Shown piece by piece: positions 1 through 8,570 of a DNA stretch of 44,256 bases. Under the pieces are notes generated by a model. The model saw only the letters and a list, made by a program, of their open reading frames with translations. It searched no databases and was not told the origin of the DNA. A program made the translations under genes and the position numbers. This DNA comes from an uncultured Pelagibacteraceae bacterium. GTDB taxonomy: Bacteria; Pseudomonadota; Alphaproteobacteria; Pelagibacterales; Pelagibacteraceae. Numbering within the stretch: position 1 is the stretch's first letter; every line of letters begins with the position of its first letter. The stretch lies in NCBI GenBank assembly GCA_902520685.1, contig CABYPE010000006.1, positions 1 to 44,256 on the forward strand, written 5' to 3'.

Positions 1-742
1 TCAAAAGAGCATTTTCTTCCTTAAATTTATTCATTTTTCCCAAACTTATTTTTTTTGCAATTTCCTCAGGTTTACCAGAGTTTTTTAATTCTTCTGCTAC
101 TAATTCTTGCTCTTTATCTATAATAGATTGATCAATTGAATTTTGATCAAGAGCTAATGGATTTGATGCAGCAATATGCATAGAAAGTTGTTTTCCAAAA
201 TTTTTCACATTTTCAGAATTATCTTTTGTTTCTAAAGATACTGCAACAGCTAATTTTGCTAAATTATCTTTCACAACTGTATGTAAATATTTTGAATTAA
301 TTGCACCTTCGTTAATGACTGTTTTAGTTTTACCGATAGTAATTTTTTCACCAATTTTAGCAATTAGAGCAACAAGATTTTCATCTACAGTTTTTCCATT
401 AACCATTTTTGATTTTTTTAAACTTTCTAAATCTGAATTAACATTATTATTCAATTCACTTATTTCTTTGACAAAATTTATAAAATCATCATTTTTTGCT
501 ACAAAATCTGTTTCACAATTTACTTCTATTAATGAAATTTGTTTCTCATTATCACTTACAGCTATAACTCCTTCTTTAGCGTCTCTAGACATTTTTTTTG
601 AAGCTTTTGAAATTCCTTTAACTCTTAAAATTTCAACAGCTTTATCTAAATCACCTTTAGACTCTTTAATAGCTAAATTGCAATCTTTAAAGCCTGCTCC
701 AGTCGCTTCTCGAAGTTTTTTTACTTTTTCAATATCTTTCAT
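1..742 (-). CDS. tsf: Elongation factor Ts (partial, C-terminal end outside window)
   Basis: EF-Ts is the nucleotide exchange factor that recycles EF-Tu from its GDP form in the cytoplasm. The visible 247 residues start [20 protein letters not shown], the UBA-like N-terminal domain with the conserved TGAGFKDC motif, followed by the family motif ETDFVAKND around residue 75. The 3' end runs off the left edge. The ATG overlaps the rpsB stop by one base (TAATG) and has a good Shine-Dalgarno, AAGGAG, about 11 bases upstream, so translation is probably coupled to rpsB. The rpsB-tsf order is the usual bacterial one. Identification is secure. Confidence 0.97.
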   Translation of the reverse strand, partial: MKDIEKVKKLREATGAGFKDCNLAIKESKGDLDKAVEILRVKGISKASKKMSRDAKEGVIAVSDNEKQISLIEVNCETDFVAKNDDFINFVKEISELNNNVNSDLESLKKSKMVNGKTVDENLVALIAKIGEKITIGKTKTVINEGAINSKYLHTVVKDNLAKLAVAVSLETKDNSENVKNFGKQLSMHIAASNPLALDQNSIDQSIIDKEQELVAEELKNSGKPEEIAKKISLGKMNKFKEENALL

Positions 743-1551
743 TAATTTAAAGTCTCCTTGCTTTTTTTAGAGAATTTATTTTCTAATTTTTCCCTATCAA
801 GATCTTGAATTGTTTTAGATGATTTTTCGTTATTTTTTGTTTCAATTTTTTTTTCCTCTTTAGGAGTAGATTTTTTAGCTGAGATAATAGTTTCCTTTAT
901 TAAATTACAATAAAGGTCTATTGATCTTCTTGCATCATCATTTCCAGGGATAGGAAAATCTATTCCATCAGGATTCGAATTACTATCTAAAATTGCAATA
1001 ATCGGTATTCCTAATTTTACAGATTCTTGAATTGCAAGAGATTCATAATTAGTATCAATTATAAATACCAAATCAGGAACTTTCTTCATTTCAGCAATAC
1101 CACCTAAAGATCTCTGTAATTTATCTTTTTTAACACTCATCTTTAAAAGTTCTTTTTTAGTAAAACCTCTATTTTCAGCAACAAGATCAATTTCTAACTT
1201 TTTTAATTTTTTTATAGAGTTTGAAATTGTGCCCCAGTTAGTCAGCATTCCACCTAACCATCTATAATTTACAAAATATTGGTCTGTTTCTTTTGCAACT
1301 TCAGCAATAGCTTCTGATGCTTGTTTTTTTGTTGATACAAAAAGTATTTTTCCATTATTTGAAATTGTTTCATATACTTTTTGAAGAGCAACTTTAGTTA
1401 ATTCTAAAGTCTGAGTTAAGTCAATTATATGGATTGAGTCTCTTTTTCCAAAAATATATTTCTTCATTTTTGGATTCCATCTCAAGGTTTTGTGTCCTAA
1501 ATGAACACCAGCTTCTAGTAATTGTTGAATTGTAACGTTAGGTATTTTCAT
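742..1551 (-). CDS. rpsB: 30S ribosomal protein S2
   Basis: S2 is a structural protein of the 30S subunit. The conserved block [20 protein letters not shown] follows closely on the start, and the later motifs [10 protein letters not shown] and PDLVFIIDT are intact. I start it at MKIPNVT (ATG at 1551-1549), giving 269 residues: the S2 family begins just before the LLEAGVH block, and a GGGA stretch lies 6-8 bases upstream. An in-frame ATG at 1587 would add 12 residues but is preceded by a pyrimidine-rich CCTCCGGTCC, the opposite of a Shine-Dalgarno. The C-terminal ~45 residues are a charged Lys/Glu-rich tail, making it longer than the 241-residue E. coli protein. Its leader may be structured (see the leader entry). 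Confidence 0.96.
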   Translation of the reverse strand: MKIPNVTIQQLLEAGVHLGHKTLRWNPKMKKYIFGKRDSIHIIDLTQTLELTKVALQKVYETISNNGKILFVSTKKQASEAIAEVAKETDQYFVNYRWLGGMLTNWGTISNSIKKLKKLEIDLVAENRGFTKKELLKMSVKKDKLQRSLGGIAEMKKVPDLVFIIDTNYESLAIQESVKLGIPIIAILDSNSNPDGIDFPIPGNDDARRSIDLYCNLIKETIISAKKSTPKEEKKIETKNNEKSSKTIQDLDREKLENKFSKKSKETLN

Positions 1552-1625
1552 ATTTATTCCCGGTTGAGCCACCATAGTAGTTTCCATTTAAGGACCGGAG
1601 GTATAAAACCAAATACTATGTGCGT
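1552..1625 (-). promoter_or_regulatory. Candidate structured rpsB mRNA leader (H-type pseudoknot over the RBS)
   Basis: Read on the minus strand, CATAGTA (1620-1614) is perfectly complementary to TACTATG (1579-1573). CCGGT (1598-1594), lying in the loop of that helix, is perfectly complementary to ACCGG (1564-1560) just beyond it, with one more U-G pair (1599/1559). The two helices interlock as an H-type pseudoknot. The second helix covers the GGGA that would serve as Shine-Dalgarno for the ATG at 1551. Ribosomal protein S2 operons are autoregulated in other bacteria, and I recall structured rpsB leaders being reported in Pelagibacter, but I could not check that. The pairings are seen; the regulatory role is inferred. 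Confidence 0.6.
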
Positions 1626-1680
1626 ATTAGTTAATTTACGAGGTTATTTACTAATAATTTTATATTAAAACAAGTAAAAA

Positions 1681-4600
1681 TTATTGAATATTTAAGCCTA
1701 TTTCTTTGTTTCTTAAAATATTTATTGATTTTCTATCTACGTTTCTTGGATTTTTAAGCTTAAATGATGAGGTCTTAGAACCATCGGAAATATTAATGTT
1801 AACAACTGTTTCTCCTTTTTCATCCAAAAAATTCTGAATTTCTTTAAGTTGCATTTTTGATGAAAGATCTAACGTAATTTCTTTTATAGAACCATTAAAT
1901 AAATCTTTTAATGATGTTAACTTTCTTATATTAATTCTTTTAGTTCTATCCTCATCAGAAGATATATTTTTGGATAAAGTCAATATTAATGATGAACCTT
2001 CTTTCAAGCTATCTCTATTTAACTCTAAAATATCAGAAAAAATAAATAGTTCAAAAACACTACTTAGATCTGTTAATTTAAGTACAGCATAAGAATTACC
2101 TTTAGCAGTTTTTCTCTCTGTGATTTTTAACAAAGTTGCAGCAATATTTTTTTCTTTAATATTATCATCTTGATAAAAATTTTGGTAATTAACGATTTTA
2201 TAATCATCAAATATTTCCTTAAATTGGTTTAAAGGATGATCCGAAATAAAAAAACCAACTGCTTCAAATTCTTTTGATAATCTTTCTTCAAACTCCCAGT
2301 CTTTCGTATTTTCAAGTATATGTGTTTCATTTTCTTCATCATCTCCAAATAAATCAATTTGATTTACTATTTTATTATCAAAATTATTTTTAGATTTAGT
2401 AATAATATTTGGTATAGAATTAAATATTGACTTTCTATTATTGTTTAAGTTATCGAAAGCTCCTGCCTTTACCAGACCTTCTAATTGTAGTTTATTAATA
2501 TCTTTAGGATCTATTCTTTTAATAAAATCATTAATTGATTTGAAATTCCCATTTGTAATTCTTTCTTTTATTATATTAGATATAGCTTCAGATCCTACTG
2601 CTTTAATTGCTCCTAATGCGTAATAGAATTTGTCATTTTCAGATTTGAATTCAGAATAACATTCGTTAATATCAGGTCTAATTACTTCAATATTGAGTCT
2701 TTTTAATTCTTCATAAAATTCACTTAGTTTATTTTGATTGGAAATATCCATGGTCATTGAAGCTGCAATAAATTCTTTTGGATAATAAGTTTTTAAAAAA
2801 GCTGTTTGATAAGAAATTATAGCATAAGCTGCAGCATGGCTCTTATTAAATCCATATTCTGCAAATGGTTCGATTTTTAAAAAAATTCCTGCTGCAACAT
2901 CTTTACTAATCCCATTATTAACAGCACCAGCAATAAAATTTAGCTTTTGTTTTTCTAATTCAGCTCTTTTCTTTTTTCCCATTGCTCTTCTTAAAATGTC
3001 TGCTTGACCAGCAGTGAAACCTGACAATTTCTGAGCAATTTGCATTACTTGTTCTTGATAAATAATTACTCCATAAGTAGGTCTTAAAATATCTTCTAGC
3101 AAAGGGTGAAGATAATCGGGTGTTTTTCGTCCATGTTTACAATCATTATAAATTGGAATATTGCTCATTGGACCTGGTCTATATAAAGCCACTAAAGCAA
3201 TTATATCTTCAATATGATTTGGTTTCATGTGTGTTAAAGCATCTCTCATTCCAGCACTTTCTATTTGAAATAAACCAACTGTTTTTCCTGAAGACATCAG
3301 TTGAAATACTTTTTGATCTTCAAAGCTAATATTCTCAACACTAAAATCTTTATTTTTTTTTCTAATTAATTTTTGGGTATTATTTATTACTGTTAATGTT
3401 TTTAATCCTAAGAAATCAAACTTTACTAAACCAGCATTTTCAGCTGAATACATATCAAACTGTGTTGATGGTAATAATAGATTAGAAGAAGTGTCTTTAT
3501 ATAAGGGTACAACTTCAGTCAATTTTTTATCGGCAATAACAACTCCAGCGGCATGTGTTGCAACATTTCTATTTAATCCTTCTAATCTGAGAGAAAGATC
3601 AGTCAATTTTTTAACTCTTGGATCTTCATTGATTAATTTTTGAAGTCTTGGCTCACCAGCAATACACTCAGATAATGTTTGAGGTCTAGATGGATCAAAC
3701 GGTATCATTTTGGAAATACTATCAACAAATCCATAAGATAAACCTAAAACTCTTCCGACATCTCTTATTACCATTCTAGCTTTTAATTTACCAAAAGTAA
3801 TAATATGTGCTACGCTATCACTATATTTTTTAGTTAAGTATTCAAAAACTAAATCTCTTTTCTCCTCACAAAAATCAATATCAAAGTCTGGCATTGAAAT
3901 TCTATCTGGATTAAGAAATCTTTCAAAAATAAGATTATATTTAATTGGATCAACATCTGTAATTGATAGGCACCAAGCGACAAGTGAGCCTGCTCCTGAA
4001 CCTCTCCCAGGTCCAACTGGAATATCATTTTTTTTTGCCCATTTAATATAATCAGAAACAATTAAAAAATAACTTGAGTAATCCATTTTGATAATAATTT
4101 CTAATTCATGATCTAATCTGTCTTTATACATCAAAAACTTTTCATTATTTTCTAATTCATTTTCTTCTAAATCAAAAAATTTATTAAATTTTTCTTTAAG
4201 TCCATCAAGAGAATTTTTCTTAATAATATCACTAGCATCACCTTCATTAGATGAGCTTATATTGGGTAAAATAGGTTTAGAAAATAATGGTCTAAAGCTA
4301 CATCTATAAGGAAAATTATAATTATTTTCTAGTGCCTCTGGTAAATCTGAAAATAATTCTGACATTTCATTATCATTTTTTAAATAATGTTCTGAGCTAA
4401 ATCTAATTCTATTTTTTTCATTGATATATGTTTTATTTTTTATGCATATAAGTGCATCATGAGCTTCATGCATATCTTTGGTTAAATAGAATACTTCATT
4501 AGTAGCAATTATTGGAACTTCTAATTTTTTAGATAAATCAAGATTAAATTTTTCAAAAATATTTTCGTTAAAATCTTTATGTCTTTGAATTTCTAAATAA

Positions 4601-5100
4601 AATTTGTCGCCAAAAGATTTATAAAATTTTTTATAAAGACTAACTATTTCAGTAAATTTTCCCTTATCAAATAATTTTCCAAATAAGCCAAATATTGATC
4701 CAGAAAAAACTGAAATTCCATCTGTTTCTAATTTTAATAAATCATTAATATTTAAATAAGGATTTGAATTATCATCATTTTCTAAAAATGATTTAGACGA
4801 TAATTCTATTATCTTTTTATATCCATCCAAATTTAGAGCGAACAAAGGAAGTAAACCAGTTGTATCCTCAAATCTAAAATTTATTTGTGTTCCAATAATT
4901 GGTTGTGTTCCAACTTTTGATAATTTATCTGAAAATTCTACTGCCCCACACAAATTTGATGTATCAGATAATCCTATTGAGCTAATTTTTAAATCTTTAG
5001 CTATATCTTTTAGTTGATCAATTTTAATAGCACCTTCACAAATGGAAAATTGCGAGTGTATTTTAAGATGATTAAATTTTTTGAAATTAGATTCTTGCAT
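1681..5100 (-). CDS. dnaE: DNA polymerase III subunit alpha
   Basis: This is the catalytic subunit of the replicative DNA polymerase, 1139 residues against 1160 in E. coli, so full length. The N-terminal PHP domain starts HLKIHSQFSICEGA. The family C polymerase core shows GPGRGSGAGSLVAWCL and the catalytic aspartate motif PDFDIDF, then the thumb/finger block ALYRPGPMS and the helix-hairpin-helix region. Near residue 910 QIDLF is a canonical sliding-clamp binding motif, followed by an OB domain (LKLTDLSSVFELFIFSD). The start overlaps the end of lolD by 14 bases, so it is read from the same transcript. It is DnaE1-like rather than a DnaE2 mutagenesis polymerase, judged from its length and clamp motif. 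Confidence 0.97.
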   Translation of the reverse strand: MQESNFKKFNHLKIHSQFSICEGAIKIDQLKDIAKDLKISSIGLSDTSNLCGAVEFSDKLSKVGTQPIIGTQINFRFEDTTGLLPLFALNLDGYKKIIELSSKSFLENDDNSNPYLNINDLLKLETDGISVFSGSIFGLFGKLFDKGKFTEIVSLYKKFYKSFGDKFYLEIQRHKDFNENIFEKFNLDLSKKLEVPIIATNEVFYLTKDMHEAHDALICIKNKTYINEKNRIRFSSEHYLKNDNEMSELFSDLPEALENNYNFPYRCSFRPLFSKPILPNISSSNEGDASDIIKKNSLDGLKEKFNKFFDLEENELENNEKFLMYKDRLDHELEIIIKMDYSSYFLIVSDYIKWAKKNDIPVGPGRGSGAGSLVAWCLSITDVDPIKYNLIFERFLNPDRISMPDFDIDFCEEKRDLVFEYLTKKYSDSVAHIITFGKLKARMVIRDVGRVLGLSYGFVDSISKMIPFDPSRPQTLSECIAGEPRLQKLINEDPRVKKLTDLSLRLEGLNRNVATHAAGVVIADKKLTEVVPLYKDTSSNLLLPSTQFDMYSAENAGLVKFDFLGLKTLTVINNTQKLIRKKNKDFSVENISFEDQKVFQLMSSGKTVGLFQIESAGMRDALTHMKPNHIEDIIALVALYRPGPMSNIPIYNDCKHGRKTPDYLHPLLEDILRPTYGVIIYQEQVMQIAQKLSGFTAGQADILRRAMGKKKRAELEKQKLNFIAGAVNNGISKDVAAGIFLKIEPFAEYGFNKSHAAAYAIISYQTAFLKTYYPKEFIAASMTMDISNQNKLSEFYEELKRLNIEVIRPDINECYSEFKSENDKFYYALGAIKAVGSEAISNIIKERITNGNFKSINDFIKRIDPKDINKLQLEGLVKAGAFDNLNNNRKSIFNSIPNIITKSKNNFDNKIVNQIDLFGDDEENETHILENTKDWEFEERLSKEFEAVGFFISDHPLNQFKEIFDDYKIVNYQNFYQDDNIKEKNIAATLLKITERKTAKGNSYAVLKLTDLSSVFELFIFSDILELNRDSLKEGSSLILTLSKNISSDEDRTKRINIRKLTSLKDLFNGSIKEITLDLSSKMQLKEIQNFLDEKGETVVNINISDGSKTSSFKLKNPRNVDRKSINILRNKEIGLNIQ

Positions 5101-5770
5101 TAGTAGATTTTATATTACCATCTACCATTTCCAATAAGTAATCTGACTTATTTGCTAAAAATCTATTATGAGTTGCAAATAATATTAATCTTTTTGGATT
5201 AATTTGTTTTTTTAACAAACTAAATATCTCTTCAGAATTTTTTTTATCTAAATTTCCTGTTGGTTCATCCGCAAGTATTATCTTTGGTTCATTTACTAAG
5301 GCTCTGGAGATTGAAACTCTTTGTTTTTCTCCGCCGGAAAGTTCATTTGGGTAGTGATCTAGTCTATTTATCATACCTACTTTTTTTAAAATACTTTTGG
5401 CTTTATTTTGAGCAGTTTCTTTATCGTAACCAGCAGTTAAACAGGGAAGATAAACATTTTCTAAAGCTGTAAAGTCAGTCAGTAGATTGTCTTGTTGATA
5501 AACAATACCTATATTTTTGGCTCTAAAAATATCATTTCTTTTTCCATTATTAAAATCAATATTTTGATTTTGAAATTTAATTAATCCATTAGATGGTCTA
5601 TCAATTAATGAAATTATATTTAATAGTGTGGATTTTCCAGACCCTGAAGGACCCATTAAAGAATAAATTTTCCCTAACTTAAATTTAAAGTTTATCTTTT
5701 TTAAAACTTTTACTTTTTTTTTTTCAAAAAAATTTTTGGATAAATCTTTTAATTCAATAAAATTATTCAT
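5087..5770 (-). CDS. lolD: Lipoprotein-releasing ABC transporter ATPase LolD
   Basis: This is the ATPase of the LolCDE complex, which extracts outer-membrane lipoproteins from the inner membrane and hands them to LolA. At 227 residues it has the standard ABC motifs in order: Walker A GPSGSGKST near residue 40, Q-loop YQQDNLL, signature LSGGEKQR, Walker B IILADEPTGNLD and the H-loop ATHN. These alone would fit any MacB/LolD-type ATPase. The assignment to Lol rests on the adjacent LolC/E-type permease, whose end overlaps its start by 8 bases. It is part of the proS-lolC/E-lolD-dnaE run. Confidence 0.92.
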   Translation of the reverse strand: MNNFIELKDLSKNFFEKKKVKVLKKINFKFKLGKIYSLMGPSGSGKSTLLNIISLIDRPSNGLIKFQNQNIDFNNGKRNDIFRAKNIGIVYQQDNLLTDFTALENVYLPCLTAGYDKETAQNKAKSILKKVGMINRLDHYPNELSGGEKQRVSISRALVNEPKIILADEPTGNLDKKNSEEIFSLLKKQINPKRLILFATHNRFLANKSDYLLEMVDGNIKSTNARI

Positions 5771-6992
5771 ATTTAAGTGATTTTATGGGATCAAGTTTTG
5801 ATGCTTTCATTGCTGGAAAAATTGAAACTAAAGTTGTTATAAATATAGAACAAATAGAAATTAAAATAATAGAACTAATATTAATTTCTGATGGCATTGT
5901 ACTTAAGAAATAAATTTCCTCAGGAAATAATGTTAAATCAAAAGTGGAGCTTATAAACTCTCTGATGTTTTCAACATAATATGAAAACGTAACCCCTATC
6001 AAAATACCAAAAAAGGTAGCGGTCGACCCAATTATCATACCTACTAGAAAGAATATTTTGATAATTGAATTATTCAATACTCCAATTGATTTCAATATAG
6101 CAATTTCCTTGGTTTTATTTTTAACTAAAATTGTTAAGCCAGATATAATATTGAAAGCAGCAACAATTATTATCAATGATAATATTATAAACATGACATT
6201 TCTCTCTACTTTTAAAGCAGAAAACAATGATTTATTCATATCTGCCCATGAAAATACAAAATCATCTGAAAAGATATTTTTAACAATATTTTTTTGATTT
6301 TGAATATCATGTGGTTTCTTAAGATAAATTTCTAAATTGCGATCATTTTTTGAAAGATTAGAAAATTCTTCAAGTAAATTTAAATTTAGAAAAATTATAT
6401 TATTATCAAAATCTGCTAATCCACTTTCATAAATTGATTCAACGGTAAAGGTATTTTGTTTTGGCAAGTTTCCAATTATTGTTTCAATTCCTGATGATGA
6501 CATTATTGTAATATTATCACCAACTTCTAAATCCAAGTTAAAGCTTAATTCTCTACCAATAGAAATGGAATTTTTTTCTAAATTTTTATTTCCAAAAAAA
6601 TTATTATTATTTATTAATTTTAATTTTGAAAAATCTTTGTTGAGATAACCCCTTAAAAGTACTCCTTTTGAATTTTGTTCTCTAATGACTATAGCTTCAC
6701 TTGAATTACTTAAAATTAAACTTTCTGAAATTAATTCCAATTTATTATTTCTAAAATTTTTATAATCCAAAGATTTTTCATATGGCTTTACTGTGATATG
6801 TGCATTAAACCCAACAATCTTATTTATTAATTCAGTCCTAAATCCATTCATTACTGACATAACGATAATTAGTACTGCAACACCTAAACTTATACCAATA
6901 AATGAAAAAATTGAGATGACATTTAAAAAACCATCTTTTTTTCTGGCTTTTAAAAATCTAAATGTAATTTCTTTTTCAAGTGTAGAAATCAA
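5763..6992 (-). CDS. lolC: Lipoprotein-releasing ABC transporter permease LolC/LolE
   Basis: This is the membrane subunit of the lipoprotein-release transporter, 409 residues. There is one N-terminal membrane segment (about residues 22-45, with the family motif IVMSVMNGFR), a large periplasmic domain, and three C-terminal membrane segments (about 265-290, 310-340 and 370-400) ending KLDPIKSLKYE, the FtsX/MacB/LolE layout. Only one permease gene is present, as is usual for the single LolC/E type of many alphaproteobacteria. The start codon is TTG, overlapping the proS stop (TTGA); no ATG lies near enough to keep the conserved N-terminus. Whether to name it LolC or LolE is arbitrary. Confidence 0.92.
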   Translation of the reverse strand: MISTLEKEITFRFLKARKKDGFLNVISIFSFIGISLGVAVLIIVMSVMNGFRTELINKIVGFNAHITVKPYEKSLDYKNFRNNKLELISESLILSNSSEAIVIREQNSKGVLLRGYLNKDFSKLKLINNNNFFGNKNLEKNSISIGRELSFNLDLEVGDNITIMSSSGIETIIGNLPKQNTFTVESIYESGLADFDNNIIFLNLNLLEEFSNLSKNDRNLEIYLKKPHDIQNQKNIVKNIFSDDFVFSWADMNKSLFSALKVERNVMFIILSLIIIVAAFNIISGLTILVKNKTKEIAILKSIGVLNNSIIKIFFLVGMIIGSTATFFGILIGVTFSYYVENIREFISSTFDLTLFPEEIYFLSTMPSEINISSIILISICSIFITTLVSIFPAMKASKLDPIKSLKYE

Positions 6993-8323
6993 TTTTGTAC
7001 TTTTTGTTTTTTGATAATTTTAATAACTTCTTCTAACTTTAATTTTTTAATTTCTTTACCAGTTTCTTTAAATTCTATTAAATCACCATCTATTTGTTTA
7101 CCAATAATTATTTGAAAAGGTGAACCTATCAAGTTCATTTTCTTCATTTTAGATGAAAAATTTTCATCTGTGTCATCTATGATAGCTTCAATATTATTTA
7201 ATAAAAATTCTTTGTTAATATTATTAGCTTTTTCAAGTGCACTCTGATCCTTTTTATTTATCATAGGAATAATAGACACATCATATGGAGCAATAGAAAT
7301 TGGCCATTTCATGATTTCATTTTTTTCATCATATTTAGCCTCAATTATTGCACCTACTAATCTGGAAACTCCAACACCGTATGAACCCATTTTTACAAAG
7401 TCTTTTTTACCACCAGGCAAATCTACTGATGCTCCCATTGGCTTTGAATACTTATCTCCAAAATAAAAAATATGACCAACTTCAATACCTTTTGTTATTA
7501 GTCTGTTTTCTTCAGTTACTTTTTTTTCAAATTCTTCTTTATTAAACTTTTCATCAGTAACTGCATAAAATTTTTCATATTTATTTCTCAATTCATCTAA
7601 AGATTTTTTTTCTACTTTTGTTCCATCACTATTTAGATCAAAAATTCTTTTATCTGTAAAAATTTTACTTTCACCTGTATCTGCTAAAATAATAAATTCA
7701 TGCGAAAGATTACCGCCAATTGGTCCTGTGTCTGCAGCCATTGGAATTGCTGTTAAGTCTAAACGTTTAAAAGTTCTTAAGTATGATAAAAAAAATTTAT
7801 TATAAGAAAAAAATGCTTCTTCATCAGAAATATCAAATGAGTAAGCATCCTTCATGTAAAATTCGCGACATCTCATTATTCCAAATCTAGGTCTTATCTC
7901 ATCTCTGAATTTCCATTGAATATGATAAAGTAACTGTGGTAATGATTTGTAAGATTTTACAGAAGCTCTAAATATATCAGTAACAAGCTCTTCATTTGTA
8001 GGACCATAAAGCATCTCTCTATTCTGACGATCTTTAATACGAAGCATTTCTTCACCATAATCTTCGTACCGCCCACTCTCTTTCCATATTTCACTTGACT
8101 GAATAGTAGGCATTAAAATCTCTTGAACTCCTATACGATTTTGTTCTTCTCTAACAATTTGTTCAATTTTTTTCATTACTTTAAATCCTAAAGGAAGCCA
8201 TGAATAGATACCTGCTGAAGATTGTTTTATCATTCCAGCTCTCAGCATTAATTGATGAGATTTTATTTTGGCCTCTGAAGGAATGTTTTTGAGTATCGGT
8301 ATGAATGATTTTGTTAAATACAT
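6989..8323 (-). CDS. proS: Prolyl-tRNA synthetase, short form
   Basis: This class II aminoacyl-tRNA synthetase charges tRNA-Pro. At 444 residues it is the short alphaproteobacterial form: it passes from motif 2 (RPRFGIMRCREFYMKDAYSF) to TGPIGGNLSHEF without the roughly 180-residue editing insertion of the E. coli enzyme (572 residues). The N-terminus MYLTKSFIPILKNIPSEA and motif 1 region MLRAGMIKQSSAGIYSWLPLG are conserved, as is the C-terminal anticodon-binding domain (SIAPYDVSIIPM). The stop overlaps the TTG start of lolC/E, and the ATG follows directly on the DUF1467 gene. Family and length are seen; lack of editing is inferred from the missing domain. Confidence 0.96.
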   Translation of the reverse strand: MYLTKSFIPILKNIPSEAKIKSHQLMLRAGMIKQSSAGIYSWLPLGFKVMKKIEQIVREEQNRIGVQEILMPTIQSSEIWKESGRYEDYGEEMLRIKDRQNREMLYGPTNEELVTDIFRASVKSYKSLPQLLYHIQWKFRDEIRPRFGIMRCREFYMKDAYSFDISDEEAFFSYNKFFLSYLRTFKRLDLTAIPMAADTGPIGGNLSHEFIILADTGESKIFTDKRIFDLNSDGTKVEKKSLDELRNKYEKFYAVTDEKFNKEEFEKKVTEENRLITKGIEVGHIFYFGDKYSKPMGASVDLPGGKKDFVKMGSYGVGVSRLVGAIIEAKYDEKNEIMKWPISIAPYDVSIIPMINKKDQSALEKANNINKEFLLNNIEAIIDDTDENFSSKMKKMNLIGSPFQIIIGKQIDGDLIEFKETGKEIKKLKLEEVIKIIKKQKVQN

Positions 8324-8569
8324 TTAGATAATTATATTTCTTAAATTTAAGTATTCAAATTTCATTAATAAATAAATAATTAGGAAAATAATAGTAGTTA
8401 TTCCTGTAGTATAGATGAATTTCTTAAGCATTTTGGGATTTTCTGGAGACCCTGGATCTTCACCTTCAATTTTAATGGGTTTCTCTCGATTTACATCTAT
8501 TGGAAGAATTGCAAAAAAAACAATCCACCAAATAATTATATAGATTATTGCTAATCCCGTATAACTCAT
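8324..8569 (-). CDS. DUF1467 family small membrane protein
   Basis: This 81-residue protein has two membrane segments (about residues 4-23 and 49-68) joined by a polar loop. The first contains IWWIVFFAILPIDV and the loop contains GEDPGSPENPKM, the pattern I associate with DUF1467, an alphaproteobacterial family of unknown function usually found beside proS. Its end abuts proS and its start lies 1 base after the rnj stop, so it is in the same operon. No function can be given beyond inner-membrane location. Confidence 0.88.
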   Translation of the reverse strand: MSYTGLAIIYIIIWWIVFFAILPIDVNREKPIKIEGEDPGSPENPKMLKKFIYTTGITTIIFLIIYLLMKFEYLNLRNIII

Positions 8570-8570
8570 T

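Noticed and set aside
315..770. A 151-residue plus-strand frame opposite tsf and rpsB
   Set aside because: It is an antisense shadow of a well-identified gene; its Phe/Ser/Leu-rich content is what antisense of Lys-rich coding sequence gives.
1552..1587. Upstream ATG extending RpsB by 12 residues
   Set aside because: No Shine-Dalgarno, a CCTCC stretch just before it, and the S2 family begins near the downstream ATG.
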